Shown here in pieces: positions 22,039 to 30,967 of a DNA stretch of 64,000 nucleotides. The stretch covers positions 75,831-139,830 of the forward strand of contig DATJPT010000017.1 in the NCBI GenBank assembly GCA_035506275.1. Reading direction: 5' to 3'. The position numbers were made by a program, and so were the translations under genes. Below the pieces are notes generated by a model that made no database searches, was not told the origin of the DNA, and saw only the letters and a list, made by a program, of their open reading frames with translations. Numbering within the stretch: position 1 is the stretch's first letter; every line of letters begins with the position of its first letter. The stretch is from Bacteroidota bacterium (GTDB taxonomy: Bacteria; Bacteroidota; Ignavibacteria; UBA10030; UBA8401).

Positions 22039-23832
22039 TCAATTTCTTGCGATATTTTTTACGGCATTGAGCGCGAGGCGTCTGGCTCCGTCCTCCCGTT
22101 CTCCGATCTGCTGCCGCCACATTGCGAAATACAGCCCTTTCAGCTCGAGAAGGTCGTGATGCTTTCCCGATTCGACGATGTGTCCTTTTTCAAGGACGAA
22201 GATCTTGTCGGCGTGCATGATCGTCGACAGCCGGTGAGCGATGAGGATCGTGATCAGATCCTTCCGCGAAGAAATTTCTCTGATCGTCGACGTGATTTCT
22301 TCCTCTGTCAATGAATCGAGCGACGACGTCGCTTCGTCGAACACCAGGAGGTCCGGCCGCCGGAGCAACGCGCGGGCGATGGAGAGCCGCTGCTTTTCTC
22401 CCCCCGATACTTTAACGCCCCCCTCGCCGATCATGGTGTCCAGGCCTTTATCCGCTCTTGCGAGCAGACTTTGACAGGCGGACTGGCGGAGGACCTCCAT
22501 GCATTCCGCGTCGTCCGCTCTCGGGTTGACGAAAAGAAGGTTCTCTCTGATCGTTCCGGAAAAGAGCTGAGTATCCTGCGTGACGAAGCCGATCTTTTCC
22601 CTGAGATGGTTCAGCTCGACATCGAAACTGCTGTTCCCATTATAGAGAATTTGTCCTGTCTGGGGCGGATAGAGCCCGACGAGTAATTTGACGAGCGTTG
22701 TTTTGCCCGAACCTGAAGGACCAACGAATGCGACCGTCTCGCCCAGCCGGGCGTCGAACGAAATTTCGTTCAACGCATTCACGGTGGCGGTCTGGTGTTT
22801 GAAACTGACGTTCTTGAATTCAAGCGTTTGAAGACCGGGCACGACGACGGGATTGGCGGGCGTCGGTTCTGTCGGCATCTTCAGAATGGCATCGAAGTTA
22901 TTCAGGGACACTTCCGCCTCTCTGTAAATATTGATGACGTTCCCCAATTCCTGCAGCGGACCGAAGATAAAGAACGAATAGATCCAGAGGGAAAAGAACT
23001 GGCCGAACGTGATCTGCTGGGCATAGATCAGATAGAGCATCAGGAAGAGAATCGAGGTCCGCAAAAAATTGACCGAAGAGCCCTGGATAAAGCTGAGGCT
23101 CCGGAGGTAGCGGACCTTCCGTAATTCGAGCTTCAGGATCTTTCCCGTCGTGTTGTTGAGGCGCTCGATCTCCTGCTTGGCAAGTCCCAGGCTTTTCACC
23201 AGCTCGATGTTGCGGAGCGATTCGGTCGTCGCCCCGGCAAGCCCGGTGGTCTCGGCGACGATCGTTTTTTGGATGGTCTTGATCTTCTTGCCCAGCACCG
23301 AACTCAGTATCCCCAGGATAGGAATGGTAGAGAAATAGACGGGAGCGATAAGCCAATGCACGCTGAACGCATAAACGGTGACAAAAATGACGCCGACCAG
23401 CGTTGTAAAAAGAATGTTGATCGCTGCGGCAATCAAACGCTCGACGTCGCTCCGGACCTTCTGCAGCTTTCCGAGCGTCTCGCCGCTCCGCTGATCCTCG
23501 AAGACCGAATACGGAAGCTCGAGCGAGTGTTTCAATCCGTCGGTGTAAATTTGGGCGCCGAGCTTCTGCGTAATGACGTTGATGTAATAATCCTGAAAAT
23601 TCTTTGCAACCCGCGAAACAAACGCCACACCGACCGCGGCGGCTAGCAGCAGCCCGACCCCCTTGAAAAATTGCTGCGCCGTATATTCTTTGAACCTCGT
23701 CGCATATTCGTCGATCACATGACGGAAGATCAGGGGGTCGAGGAGAGAAAAAGTCTGATTGATCGCCGCGAGAAGCAAAGCGAATGCGACCAGCTTCCAG
23801 TACTGTTTGAGGTACGAAAGAAGTAGCTTCAT
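22039..23832 (-). CDS. ABC transporter, fused permease and ATPase (MsbA/exporter type)
   Basis: The 597-residue half-transporter has six membrane helices in residues about 10-310 and an ATPase domain from about 345. The ATPase shows GPSGSGKTTLVKLL (Walker A), GFVTQDTQLFSG (Q-loop), KVSGGEKQRLSIARALL (signature), LLVFDEATSSLDS (Walker B) and LIAHRLSTI (switch His). It should work as a homodimer exporting lipids, peptides or drugs. No partner half-transporter gene is adjacent, which favours a homodimer. The order and length are normal. Confidence 0.88.
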   Translation of the reverse strand: MKLLLSYLKQYWKLVAFALLLAAINQTFSLLDPLIFRHVIDEYATRFKEYTAQQFFKGVGLLLAAAVGVAFVSRVAKNFQDYYINVITQKLGAQIYTDGLKHSLELPYSVFEDQRSGETLGKLQKVRSDVERLIAAAINILFTTLVGVIFVTVYAFSVHWLIAPVYFSTIPILGILSSVLGKKIKTIQKTIVAETTGLAGATTESLRNIELVKSLGLAKQEIERLNNTTGKILKLELRKVRYLRSLSFIQGSSVNFLRTSILFLMLYLIYAQQITFGQFFSLWIYSFFIFGPLQELGNVINIYREAEVSLNNFDAILKMPTEPTPANPVVVPGLQTLEFKNVSFKHQTATVNALNEISFDARLGETVAFVGPSGSGKTTLVKLLVGLYPPQTGQILYNGNSSFDVELNHLREKIGFVTQDTQLFSGTIRENLLFVNPRADDAECMEVLRQSACQSLLARADKGLDTMIGEGGVKVSGGEKQRLSIARALLRRPDLLVFDEATSSLDSLTEEEITSTIREISSRKDLITILIAHRLSTIMHADKIFVLEKGHIVESGKHHDLLELKGLYFAMWRQQIGEREDGARRLALNAVKNIARN

Positions 23833-23935
23833 AATGAAAAAAAATCGTCAGGGATTGTGGCTGGTCAAAGATATGGAATTCGATGATGAGATGCCATTCA
23901 AGGAAGGATGCTGACGGCTGAGCCTGTCAAACAAC

Positions 23936-23971
23936 ATCATTCCGGCGAACGCCAAACCTCACCGGAATGAT
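23936..23971. terminator. Hairpin ATCATTCCGG/CCGGAATGAT
   Basis: A perfect 10-bp stem with a 16-base loop lies just beyond the stop of the sorted-protein gene on the minus strand. It is followed there by GTTGTTTGAC, so terminator strength is moderate. Confidence 0.5.
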
Positions 23972-23999
23972 ATTGTTTACATACATTCATTCGGCTGAC

Positions 24000-25289
24000 T
24001 CACTTCAGGATCATGAGCTTTTTTGTTTGTGTGAAGGCACCCGCCTGAAGCCGGTAGAAATAGACTCCGCTTGCACAGGCGCCTGCATTGAACGTCACCG
24101 CATGCTCTCCCGCGCCTTGGCGTTCATCGACCAGAACCTGTACTTCCCTTCCAAGCAGATCGTACACTCTCAATGAAACCGATGCAGAGGCCGGAAGAGC
24201 GTAAGAAATGACCGTCGTCGGGTTGAACGGGTTCGGATAGTTTTGGTACAAAACGTACTTCCCCGGAAATTGCGGGCGATCGCTGCTCACCGCAGTTATC
24301 ACATCAGCCATCGGGATCCTCCATCCTCCCATTCTCGTTCCGGCATAAAGATATTTTGTGTTGGCAGTCATCGCGGTGACCGATGCGCCGGAGAAGGCGG
24401 TATCATTCACCCGGAGCCATGTTTTGCCGATGTCGGAAGTTACATACAGACCCTGGACCGCTGTGGTTGTTGAAGAAGAAGTGAGTGAGGCAAAGACCAG
24501 ACTGTCCGATGTCGCTAAGAGACACCGCATTACCTGCGTTGTATCATTAATCGGGAGGCCGTTGTTTCTCTGCAGCCAGGTCGTGTCTCCGCCATAGACG
24601 TACATCCCTTGCTGGGTGGCGATCATCACGGTGGTATCTGCCGCCGCCATAGCGTAGCCGGTATTGTAATACTCCGGGGTGATAGGCCTCCAGTAGATGG
24701 AGTCCGTCTGTGAAGAATAAACATACCCTCCAAAGTTCTTGATCGTAAATAACCTTCCACCGGCGACAGCGATTCCGACCATTCCCCATCCATCAAGGCC
24801 GGGCTGGGACAACGCCAGGCCGGCCGTATCGGATTGCCACGTCTTGCCGCTGTCGGCCGAGCTGTAGACTCCTTGCTCGGTCGCGGCGAAAAGAGTTCCT
24901 CCGACAAACGTAAACGCATTCAGCTGTGCGGAAGAAGGGAGACCGGCGTTAACCACGCTCCATGTGTTTCCCAGATCGGAAGAGCGGTAAAAGCTTTCTA
25001 CCCCGAATGTCCCCGCGAAGATATATCCCAGTCCTTCTCCGAGCGAGAGGACAGTGTCGACAGAGATCCCGTTTCCCATAATGTTCGTCCATGACGTTCC
25101 GCCGTTCGTCGATCTCATCAGCACCATGTTGTCGCCGCCGGCGAGGACCGTGCTGTCATTCACCGCAAGAAAGCAATAGATGTTGGTGAACCGTAAGTCG
25201 GGAATGATATTCCACTGGGCAAATGCGCCGTGTGAACAGACGAAGAAGCCGATAACAAAAAGTAAACTGCATAGCGATCGTGTTTTCAT
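24000..25289 (-). CDS. Secreted BNR/YCF48-type propeller protein with T9SS sorting domain
   Basis: The ATG at 25289 follows GGGAGG and opens a signal peptide (KTRSLCSLLFVIGFFVCSHGAFAQ). The body has repeated propeller blades with the Asp-box-like pattern S-x-D-x-G-x-T-W (SSDLGNTWS, SADSGKTWQ, TSDIGKTWLR) at roughly 40-residue spacing. The last 85 residues form a type A sorting domain: YVLYQNYPNPFNPTTVISY, SLRVYDLLGREVQVLVD and GVYFYRLQAGAFTQTKKLMILK. Such domains send proteins through the type IX secretion system to the cell surface. The protein is probably a surface-bound or released binding protein; its ligand is unknown. Confidence 0.85.
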   Translation of the reverse strand: MKTRSLCSLLFVIGFFVCSHGAFAQWNIIPDLRFTNIYCFLAVNDSTVLAGGDNMVLMRSTNGGTSWTNIMGNGISVDTVLSLGEGLGYIFAGTFGVESFYRSSDLGNTWSVVNAGLPSSAQLNAFTFVGGTLFAATEQGVYSSADSGKTWQSDTAGLALSQPGLDGWGMVGIAVAGGRLFTIKNFGGYVYSSQTDSIYWRPITPEYYNTGYAMAAADTTVMIATQQGMYVYGGDTTWLQRNNGLPINDTTQVMRCLLATSDSLVFASLTSSSTTTAVQGLYVTSDIGKTWLRVNDTAFSGASVTAMTANTKYLYAGTRMGGWRIPMADVITAVSSDRPQFPGKYVLYQNYPNPFNPTTVISYALPASASVSLRVYDLLGREVQVLVDERQGAGEHAVTFNAGACASGVYFYRLQAGAFTQTKKLMILK

Positions 25290-25702
25290 GGCAAGCCTCC
25301 CTGATATTTGCTTCGTCAAGATCTGCTTGAATCACTCTGCTCCGCCTCAAGATCGAACGAGGCCTTTTTCATCGAAAAACCTGATGCTTGTTGCTGTTGA
25401 GATATGGAGACCATTTTGTCCAAACGGCTTCCAAGCCTAAATGCAAATCAGGCACATGTTGTGGGGGTGCGAGGTGGTCAATGAGGTGATAAGGCCCCTT
25501 TCTGCCTGCGGGTTGAGGGAGCAGGTATTCCGGCACTATTATAGCTTGAAACTTGAAGAAATGCAATCCTTTCGCTGCTGGCCGGAGGGATTTCCCCGAT
25601 GAACGAAGAAACAAAATCCTCCTCTTTCCGTATACTACATCAATCTGTTCTCCTCAAACCGATGCCAGCAGCCTTGAAAAAATTTTGGAAAGGAGCGCTT
25701 CG

Positions 25703-27445
25703 ATGAAAAGAATTTTCTCCCTTGCCCTCTTCGCCCTTCTGATCGGCTCGGCCGGTCAATGCATGGCCGACGATAACATTCTGTCCGAGGTCCAGAACTT
25801 CCGCAAGCGTGACGTGAAGTTTGAAGGATTCGTCCTTGACGAGGCCCAGAATGTGTCCATTAAAGTTGTCGCATCCGGCCGGAAGCATCCGGTGTGGACT
25901 CGCGCCTGGATCCTCAACTCGGAGACGCGGGAGAAAGTTTGGGATATGAGGCACGCCTCCAGCCGTGACGAGGACCGCTCGACTGCAACGTACACGGATA
26001 ACATCCCCCTTCCCAAAGGAACCTACGAGGTGTATTACGGCACGTCCCCGTTCTCATTTTCCAACATCAACGGACTCTCCGGACTTATCGACTTTCTCGG
26101 CGATGAGATGTTCCATTGGAATGACGACGACAATTTCTCCGGCGAGTTCAAGGACCTTTCGATCGTCGTGACCGGAAAAGGAACCCGCCTGAATGAAGAC
26201 GCCGTCAAAAAATTACAAGCCGATTACAAGAAGAATTCTTTCTTTTCCATGTCCGGTTTATGGGACAATCAATATGAGCATCAGGGCTTCACGCTCGACA
26301 AGCCGACCGACCTGAAGATTTACGCCCTCGGCGAACTGCGCAACGACGGCTCGTACGATTACGGATGGATCAAGAACGTAAGGTCCGGCGCGATCGTCTG
26401 GACCATGAAGGACAAGGACCTCGACTACGCCGGCGGCGACAGAAAGAACCGGATGGTGAACGAGACCATTTCTCTCCCGGCTGGATCCTATGCAGCGTTT
26501 TTTGTCACGGACGATTCTCATTCCGCGCATGAATGGAATGCGCCGCCGCCGTACGACCCTGAGTTTTGGGGAATGACGGTGCGCGTTGCAAAGTCCGAGA
26601 TGGCACAGAACGCACGGCTCACCGATTATGAAGACCTTCCGTCAAAAAACATTCTTGTCGACATGACGCGCGTGCGGGACAAAGAGTACCGTTCGAAAGG
26701 ATTTACGCTGAAACGGGGAATGGACGTGCGCGTTCTCGCGATCGGCGAAGGGAAGGACGGCGAGATGTACGATTACGGCTGGATTACCGACGCCAAGACA
26801 AATGCACGGGTGTGGGAAATGAAGTACAGGGAGACCGAGCATGCCGGCGGTGCAGACAAAAACCGGATGGTCGACAGGGTGATCCACCTCGACAAAGGGA
26901 GCTACATGGTCTATTATGTATCGGATGGATCGCACAATTATCATGACTGGAACGCCGCACCTCCGTACGACCAGGAACATTGGGGCATCACCGTTCTTGC
27001 GTCGGACGACAACTATGCTGCGAACGATGTCGCACCGTACGACGACCAAAGCAACAAATCGGTCATCGCCCGGATCATTCGCGTCGGCGACGACGAGCGG
27101 AGGCAAAAGAGTTTCACGCTGCAACAAGAGACCGAGGTCCGTATTTATGCGCTGGGCGAAGGACGCGACGGCGAGATGTACGACTATGGATGGATCGAGG
27201 AGGAGCCTTCGGGAAAAACCGTGTGGGAGATGACGTACCGAATGACCGACAACGCGGGGGGAGCGCAAAAGAACCGGCGGTTCGACGGAACCATTACCCT
27301 GAAACCGGGCGAATACTCCGTTCATTACCGGAGCGATGATTCGCACAGCTTTGAAGATTGGAACGACGATCCCCCCTCCGACCCGTTCAATTGGGGCATC
27401 ACGCTTTACAATGCCGCGCCGACGCTCTCCGGGAACGAACAATAA
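25703..27445 (+). CDS. Secreted protein with four repeats of a roughly 115-residue domain
   Basis: The ATG at 25703 follows AAAGGAG; the signal peptide ends near GQCMA. The 580-residue product is mostly four copies of one domain (about residues 33-165, 178-290, 312-425 and 450-565). Copies two to four share a GFTL or SFTL strand, L-x-E/G-x-G-DGEMYDYGWI, VWEM, AGGA-DKNRM-V and an aromatic ending DDSH-x-x-x-DWN-x-x-PPYD-x-x-x-WG. The first copy is diverged. No membrane anchor or sorting domain is seen, so it is periplasmic or released. I know no family for the repeat. In the 25290-25702 gap before it nothing convincing is found. Confidence 0.75.
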   Translation: MKRIFSLALFALLIGSAGQCMADDNILSEVQNFRKRDVKFEGFVLDEAQNVSIKVVASGRKHPVWTRAWILNSETREKVWDMRHASSRDEDRSTATYTDNIPLPKGTYEVYYGTSPFSFSNINGLSGLIDFLGDEMFHWNDDDNFSGEFKDLSIVVTGKGTRLNEDAVKKLQADYKKNSFFSMSGLWDNQYEHQGFTLDKPTDLKIYALGELRNDGSYDYGWIKNVRSGAIVWTMKDKDLDYAGGDRKNRMVNETISLPAGSYAAFFVTDDSHSAHEWNAPPPYDPEFWGMTVRVAKSEMAQNARLTDYEDLPSKNILVDMTRVRDKEYRSKGFTLKRGMDVRVLAIGEGKDGEMYDYGWITDAKTNARVWEMKYRETEHAGGADKNRMVDRVIHLDKGSYMVYYVSDGSHNYHDWNAAPPYDQEHWGITVLASDDNYAANDVAPYDDQSNKSVIARIIRVGDDERRQKSFTLQQETEVRIYALGEGRDGEMYDYGWIEEEPSGKTVWEMTYRMTDNAGGAQKNRRFDGTITLKPGEYSVHYRSDDSHSFEDWNDDPPSDPFNWGITLYNAAPTLSGNEQ

Positions 27446-27544
27446 GCGGTCGGATGGTACGCTAAGAAAAAAAGTCGCTCTTCTTCTGCCCGCGATTTTC
27501 AGCCGGACCTGAAAACACGGGCAGTGCAATTTTTGCCCTCTTCG

Positions 27545-28774
27545 TCATCGCAGATCGCCCGGCGAGTGGGGCTGAGAAAGCAGTTCTTCAAAGAGCTTCC
27601 AGCGCACCGGCCGGTTCGCTGCATCTCCCCCCCGTTTTTCGATGTACGCCCGGACCATATCCTGCCCCAGATTATAGTTGATGACATAGCTTCTGTATCG
27701 TTCGATGAACCCTACCCTTTGCCGCGCACGTTCGGGAGAATACAGGCCGTAGTTCACCAGCCAGTCAACGGCATCTTCTTTGCTCCATTTGCCGTCGAGA
27801 TAATTCCGCGCCGATTCATTTCCCGCGTAATCGAGCTTCCCTTTTACCGATTGAATTTTATAATACCCTTCCGCCCTCGATGGGTCGAGCCCGGCGGCTG
27901 GAAAAAGGACGGCGCGTTCAAACTGCACGCGGTCATTGCCGGGAAGCGCCACTTCGATGCCGAAATTCGCGCTCCCTTCGGCGATAAGCGACTGCGGGCT
28001 GAAGAGCGGGTAGACAGAAAACTCCATCCACTTCCGTTCCCGGAAAAGGTTTTTCTCCATCAGCATATTGTAAACATGATGTCCCGGATATCCTTCATGG
28101 CATGCAAGGTCGACGGCCCGGTCGATAAAGATCGGCAAATCGGTGTTCACCTGGATCACGCTGAAGCAATTCCCTTTATACCAATTGTAGCCGCTCCACG
28201 GCTTGTTGTTGACGTACTCAACGGTAAAACTCTCGGACGACGGAAGCTGAATATGCTCCAGCGTCCGCCTGCGCCCCTCCGCAATCGCGGCTTTGAAGAC
28301 GGCATCGAGTTTGTTTTTGGGGATGACGAAAGACTGCTTATACCGCTCAAGCCGCTCCGAAACGTTACCTGTTCCGGAGAGCAGTCCGTCAAGCTCCTTC
28401 AGGAGCTCTTTGTAGTGCTGTTCGCTGAACGCCGGCGCAACGGCATCGTACAACCGCTGCGACTCTTCGTCGAACGAAAGCGTTGCACCGCTGAGAAGTA
28501 AGATCCTGCATTGTACCGCGGTGAGTTGTTTCGTCAACGATGAATGACGGAGTTTTTCGATCGGATTGAAGCTCGAAGGATCGACAACCTTGAGGGAATC
28601 CGAAAGAGACCGTACTTCTTTATCGAACTCTTCGAAAGGGAATTTCTCCTTCTTGACGGTGCTATCGCCTGACGGCTTCCATTCTTCAGGACCGTAATAT
28701 GCATCGACGTAATCGGGGTCGTACACACCGATCTTGAGGATTAATTTGACGTAGCGTTCAGCAATTGAATCCAT
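27545..28774 (-). CDS. DUF885-type metallopeptidase-like protein
   Basis: The 409-residue protein carries the zinc motif HEGYPGHH (near residue 228) and, about 35 residues later, LIAEGSANFG, the downstream Glu of gluzincin-like DUF885 proteins. The N-terminal half is mainly charged helices. There is no signal peptide, so it is cytoplasmic unless an earlier start exists. Family members are probable peptidases; the substrate is unknown. Its 3' end converges on the repeat protein gene with about 100 bases between. It is shorter than many DUF885 proteins (about 550-600 residues), but the catalytic part is complete. Confidence 0.75.
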   Translation of the reverse strand: MDSIAERYVKLILKIGVYDPDYVDAYYGPEEWKPSGDSTVKKEKFPFEEFDKEVRSLSDSLKVVDPSSFNPIEKLRHSSLTKQLTAVQCRILLLSGATLSFDEESQRLYDAVAPAFSEQHYKELLKELDGLLSGTGNVSERLERYKQSFVIPKNKLDAVFKAAIAEGRRRTLEHIQLPSSESFTVEYVNNKPWSGYNWYKGNCFSVIQVNTDLPIFIDRAVDLACHEGYPGHHVYNMLMEKNLFRERKWMEFSVYPLFSPQSLIAEGSANFGIEVALPGNDRVQFERAVLFPAAGLDPSRAEGYYKIQSVKGKLDYAGNESARNYLDGKWSKEDAVDWLVNYGLYSPERARQRVGFIERYRSYVINYNLGQDMVRAYIEKRGGDAANRPVRWKLFEELLSQPHSPGDLR

Positions 28775-28817
28775 GGCGCCTCCTTAGAAGTCCACTGCAG
28801 ATAATGGCGATCTCACA

Positions 28818-29579
28818 TCATCGGCTGTACGTATTGTACAGCAGTTTTGCAATCGTCAGGATCACTATTGATATATAGATGGGACGGATGATCGCGGTTC
28901 CCTTTCTGATGACCATGTGCGAGCCGAACCGCGCTCCGACAATTTCGCCGGCGGCCATTGCCAAGCCGGCTCCGAGCCAGACAAATCCCCCGGCGAGAAA
29001 AATAATGCACGATACGATATTGCTCGTGAAGTTCATCAGTTTCGTCGCGCCGGTCGCCCGCGTGAGGTCCATCCCCAGGCCGAAGACGAGCGCCATCGCC
29101 CAAAAAGAGCCGACGCCGGGACCGAAAAAGCCGTCATAGAACCCGAGCGCCAATCCGGCGCCCGCAAAAAATGCGGATGCCGACATGCGGGCCCGGCCGG
29201 AGGTTTCGCCGAATCGAGGGGTCACAAAGGTATAAACAACGATGGCAAGAAGGAGAAAAGGAATGACCCGGTTCAGCACGGATGAATCGACCTGTTCCAC
29301 TCCCCAGGCCCCGGCAACCGCTCCGACAAGAGTAAAAAAGATCCCGAGCTTCGCCTCGCGGAGGCTCACGATCTTGTGTTTCACATAGTAAAATGTTGCG
29401 GTGAAGCTTCCGAAGCTCGACTGAAATTTATTCGTTCCGAGCGCGACCTTCGGCGGCATTCCGATCGCCAGCGCAACCGGAAGGGTTATGAGCCCTCCTC
29501 CTCCGGCGATCGAATCGATCAGCCCTGCCGCCGCACCTGTGCAAAACAACAACGGATAAAGCCAGAACGATTCGAGCAT
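28818..29579 (-). CDS. TSUP (TauE/SafE) family permease
   Basis: The start at 29579 is preferred because it begins with the first membrane helix (MLESFWLYPLLFCTGAAAGLIDS); an earlier in-frame start overlaps the upstream gene by more than 40 bases. The 253-residue protein has about eight helices and the TSUP repeat motif GLIDSIAGGGGLITLP at the first and GFYDGFFGPGVGSF at the second repeat. Such permeases move sulfite, sulfoacetate or other small anions through the cytoplasmic membrane. It follows the GalT-like gene in the same direction. Substrate unknown. Confidence 0.8.
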   Translation of the reverse strand: MLESFWLYPLLFCTGAAAGLIDSIAGGGGLITLPVALAIGMPPKVALGTNKFQSSFGSFTATFYYVKHKIVSLREAKLGIFFTLVGAVAGAWGVEQVDSSVLNRVIPFLLLAIVVYTFVTPRFGETSGRARMSASAFFAGAGLALGFYDGFFGPGVGSFWAMALVFGLGMDLTRATGATKLMNFTSNIVSCIIFLAGGFVWLGAGLAMAAGEIVGARFGSHMVIRKGTAIIRPIYISIVILTIAKLLYNTYSR

Positions 29580-29626
29580 TGGGCAATCCGGATGAAAAGC
29601 GGGTTCTGCGGTCCCTTTGTGAGAAT

Positions 29627-30955
29627 TTATTTCAGATAATAGAGAAGCGGGTTGGGTTTCAGCCGGCACTCTTCGGCGATGCGGAGGCCGGTCACAGCTC
29701 CGGCATCGCGCAAGGCGTACAGTCGGGGGACCAATCTATCGCGAAGGTCGATCGGTGTAAAGGGATTGATGAAGATGCTCGTCCCGCCTTCGAAGCCGGC
29801 CGGGACGTTGATGCGCAGCTTCAGAAGGATGTGCCACGGCATTTTGTAGACGGCATCGATCGGCGTATAATACCATTCTTCGTTGCAGGAGATCTGGCTC
29901 CCGATCGCGGCATGGCACGCGTGCACGAGATTGCTCACTCCCCGGAGTTCTGCATCCGAATGTTCAAACGGACGGCTCATCTGGGACTTCGAATATACTT
30001 CGATCGTCGGGTAGCGGTGGCCGATGCCGACGCTCGCAACTGCAAAATCGTTCTCGGCAAAGACCAGATTATACTGTGCGGCGAAATTTGCGCCGAGCTC
30101 GTTGAAGATGTTCGGGTCGTCCCGCAGCATCTGGATCTGGAGCAGCATCGAATTTCCCCACTCGTCCAGACCAACGATCTGCTTGTGGAGATGGTCGAAC
30201 GACGCTCCGGCCGGCCGGAGCCAGTTCTGAAAGACGCTGATATACCGGACGTAACGGTTATACGTCAGCATGTCGCGCATCGCCTCGACCGTGAACCGGA
30301 AGTATTGAAAATGCTCCTCTTCCCCCATCTCTCCCGAGGAAAACAACTCCGTATCGTGCTTCGCTCCTCCGGCATAATGCTTGCGCGCAATAATAAGCTC
30401 GTGGCAGCCGCCAAAGAACGCATCCATCATATTCTCTTTATTGAAGAGGAGGCGCTGCCGGGCTTCCTGCTCCGACTTCGTGGACATCTTTAATTTGTAG
30501 TTCACGATGGAGTCGATGTGATCGGCGCCGCGCGGGATCGCAACGTAACCGTCCCGCCATGCCGCCGCGTCTTTGGTGAGCCGGTAGTTATAGTTCTTCT
30601 TCCAGTAGTCGATGGTGACGATCTCGAAGAGATTCCCGACACGGCGGAACTCGGCGACCGAATCGTTATACTTGTCCGGGGGAACGCGCGTCAACGTCCG
30701 GTAATTTCCGTTGTCCTTGACGAGGCGGGCCTTTTCGGGGGGAACTTCATAATAGCGGGTTTCGCAGAAGCTGCAGTATGCTCCCTCAAGAGAACGGTCG
30801 ATCTCCTTTGCGGCCGAGGGCGTTTCATTCATCAACGGCTTGTCGCCGCGCCCGGGAACAGCCCAGACTTCGGTGCCGGTGAACGGATTGATCTGTTTCA
30901 CCGTCCCGTCGGGCATGACGTTGTAGAAAAAGTTGTAGCTGCGTGAAGAATTCAT
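29627..30955 (-). CDS. DUF4921-type GalT/HIT-like nucleotidyltransferase
   Basis: A 442-residue soluble protein related to galactose-1-phosphate uridylyltransferases. It has CSFCETRYYEVPPEKAR near residue 61 (a Cys pair likely to bind metal), RLLFNKENMMDAFFGGCHELII in the middle and SFDHLHKQIVGLD near 251, which matches the HxHxQ-like motif of the HIT/GalT catalytic His. The N-terminal MPDGTVKQINPFTGTEVW is typical of DUF4921. It lies 12 bases from a phosphohexomutase gene, so it probably moves a nucleotide onto or off a sugar-1-phosphate. The exact substrate is not known. Confidence 0.75.
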   Translation of the reverse strand: MNSSRSYNFFYNVMPDGTVKQINPFTGTEVWAVPGRGDKPLMNETPSAAKEIDRSLEGAYCSFCETRYYEVPPEKARLVKDNGNYRTLTRVPPDKYNDSVAEFRRVGNLFEIVTIDYWKKNYNYRLTKDAAAWRDGYVAIPRGADHIDSIVNYKLKMSTKSEQEARQRLLFNKENMMDAFFGGCHELIIARKHYAGGAKHDTELFSSGEMGEEEHFQYFRFTVEAMRDMLTYNRYVRYISVFQNWLRPAGASFDHLHKQIVGLDEWGNSMLLQIQMLRDDPNIFNELGANFAAQYNLVFAENDFAVASVGIGHRYPTIEVYSKSQMSRPFEHSDAELRGVSNLVHACHAAIGSQISCNEEWYYTPIDAVYKMPWHILLKLRINVPAGFEGGTSIFINPFTPIDLRDRLVPRLYALRDAGAVTGLRIAEECRLKPNPLLYYLK

Positions 30956-30967
30956 ACACCCTGCGGG

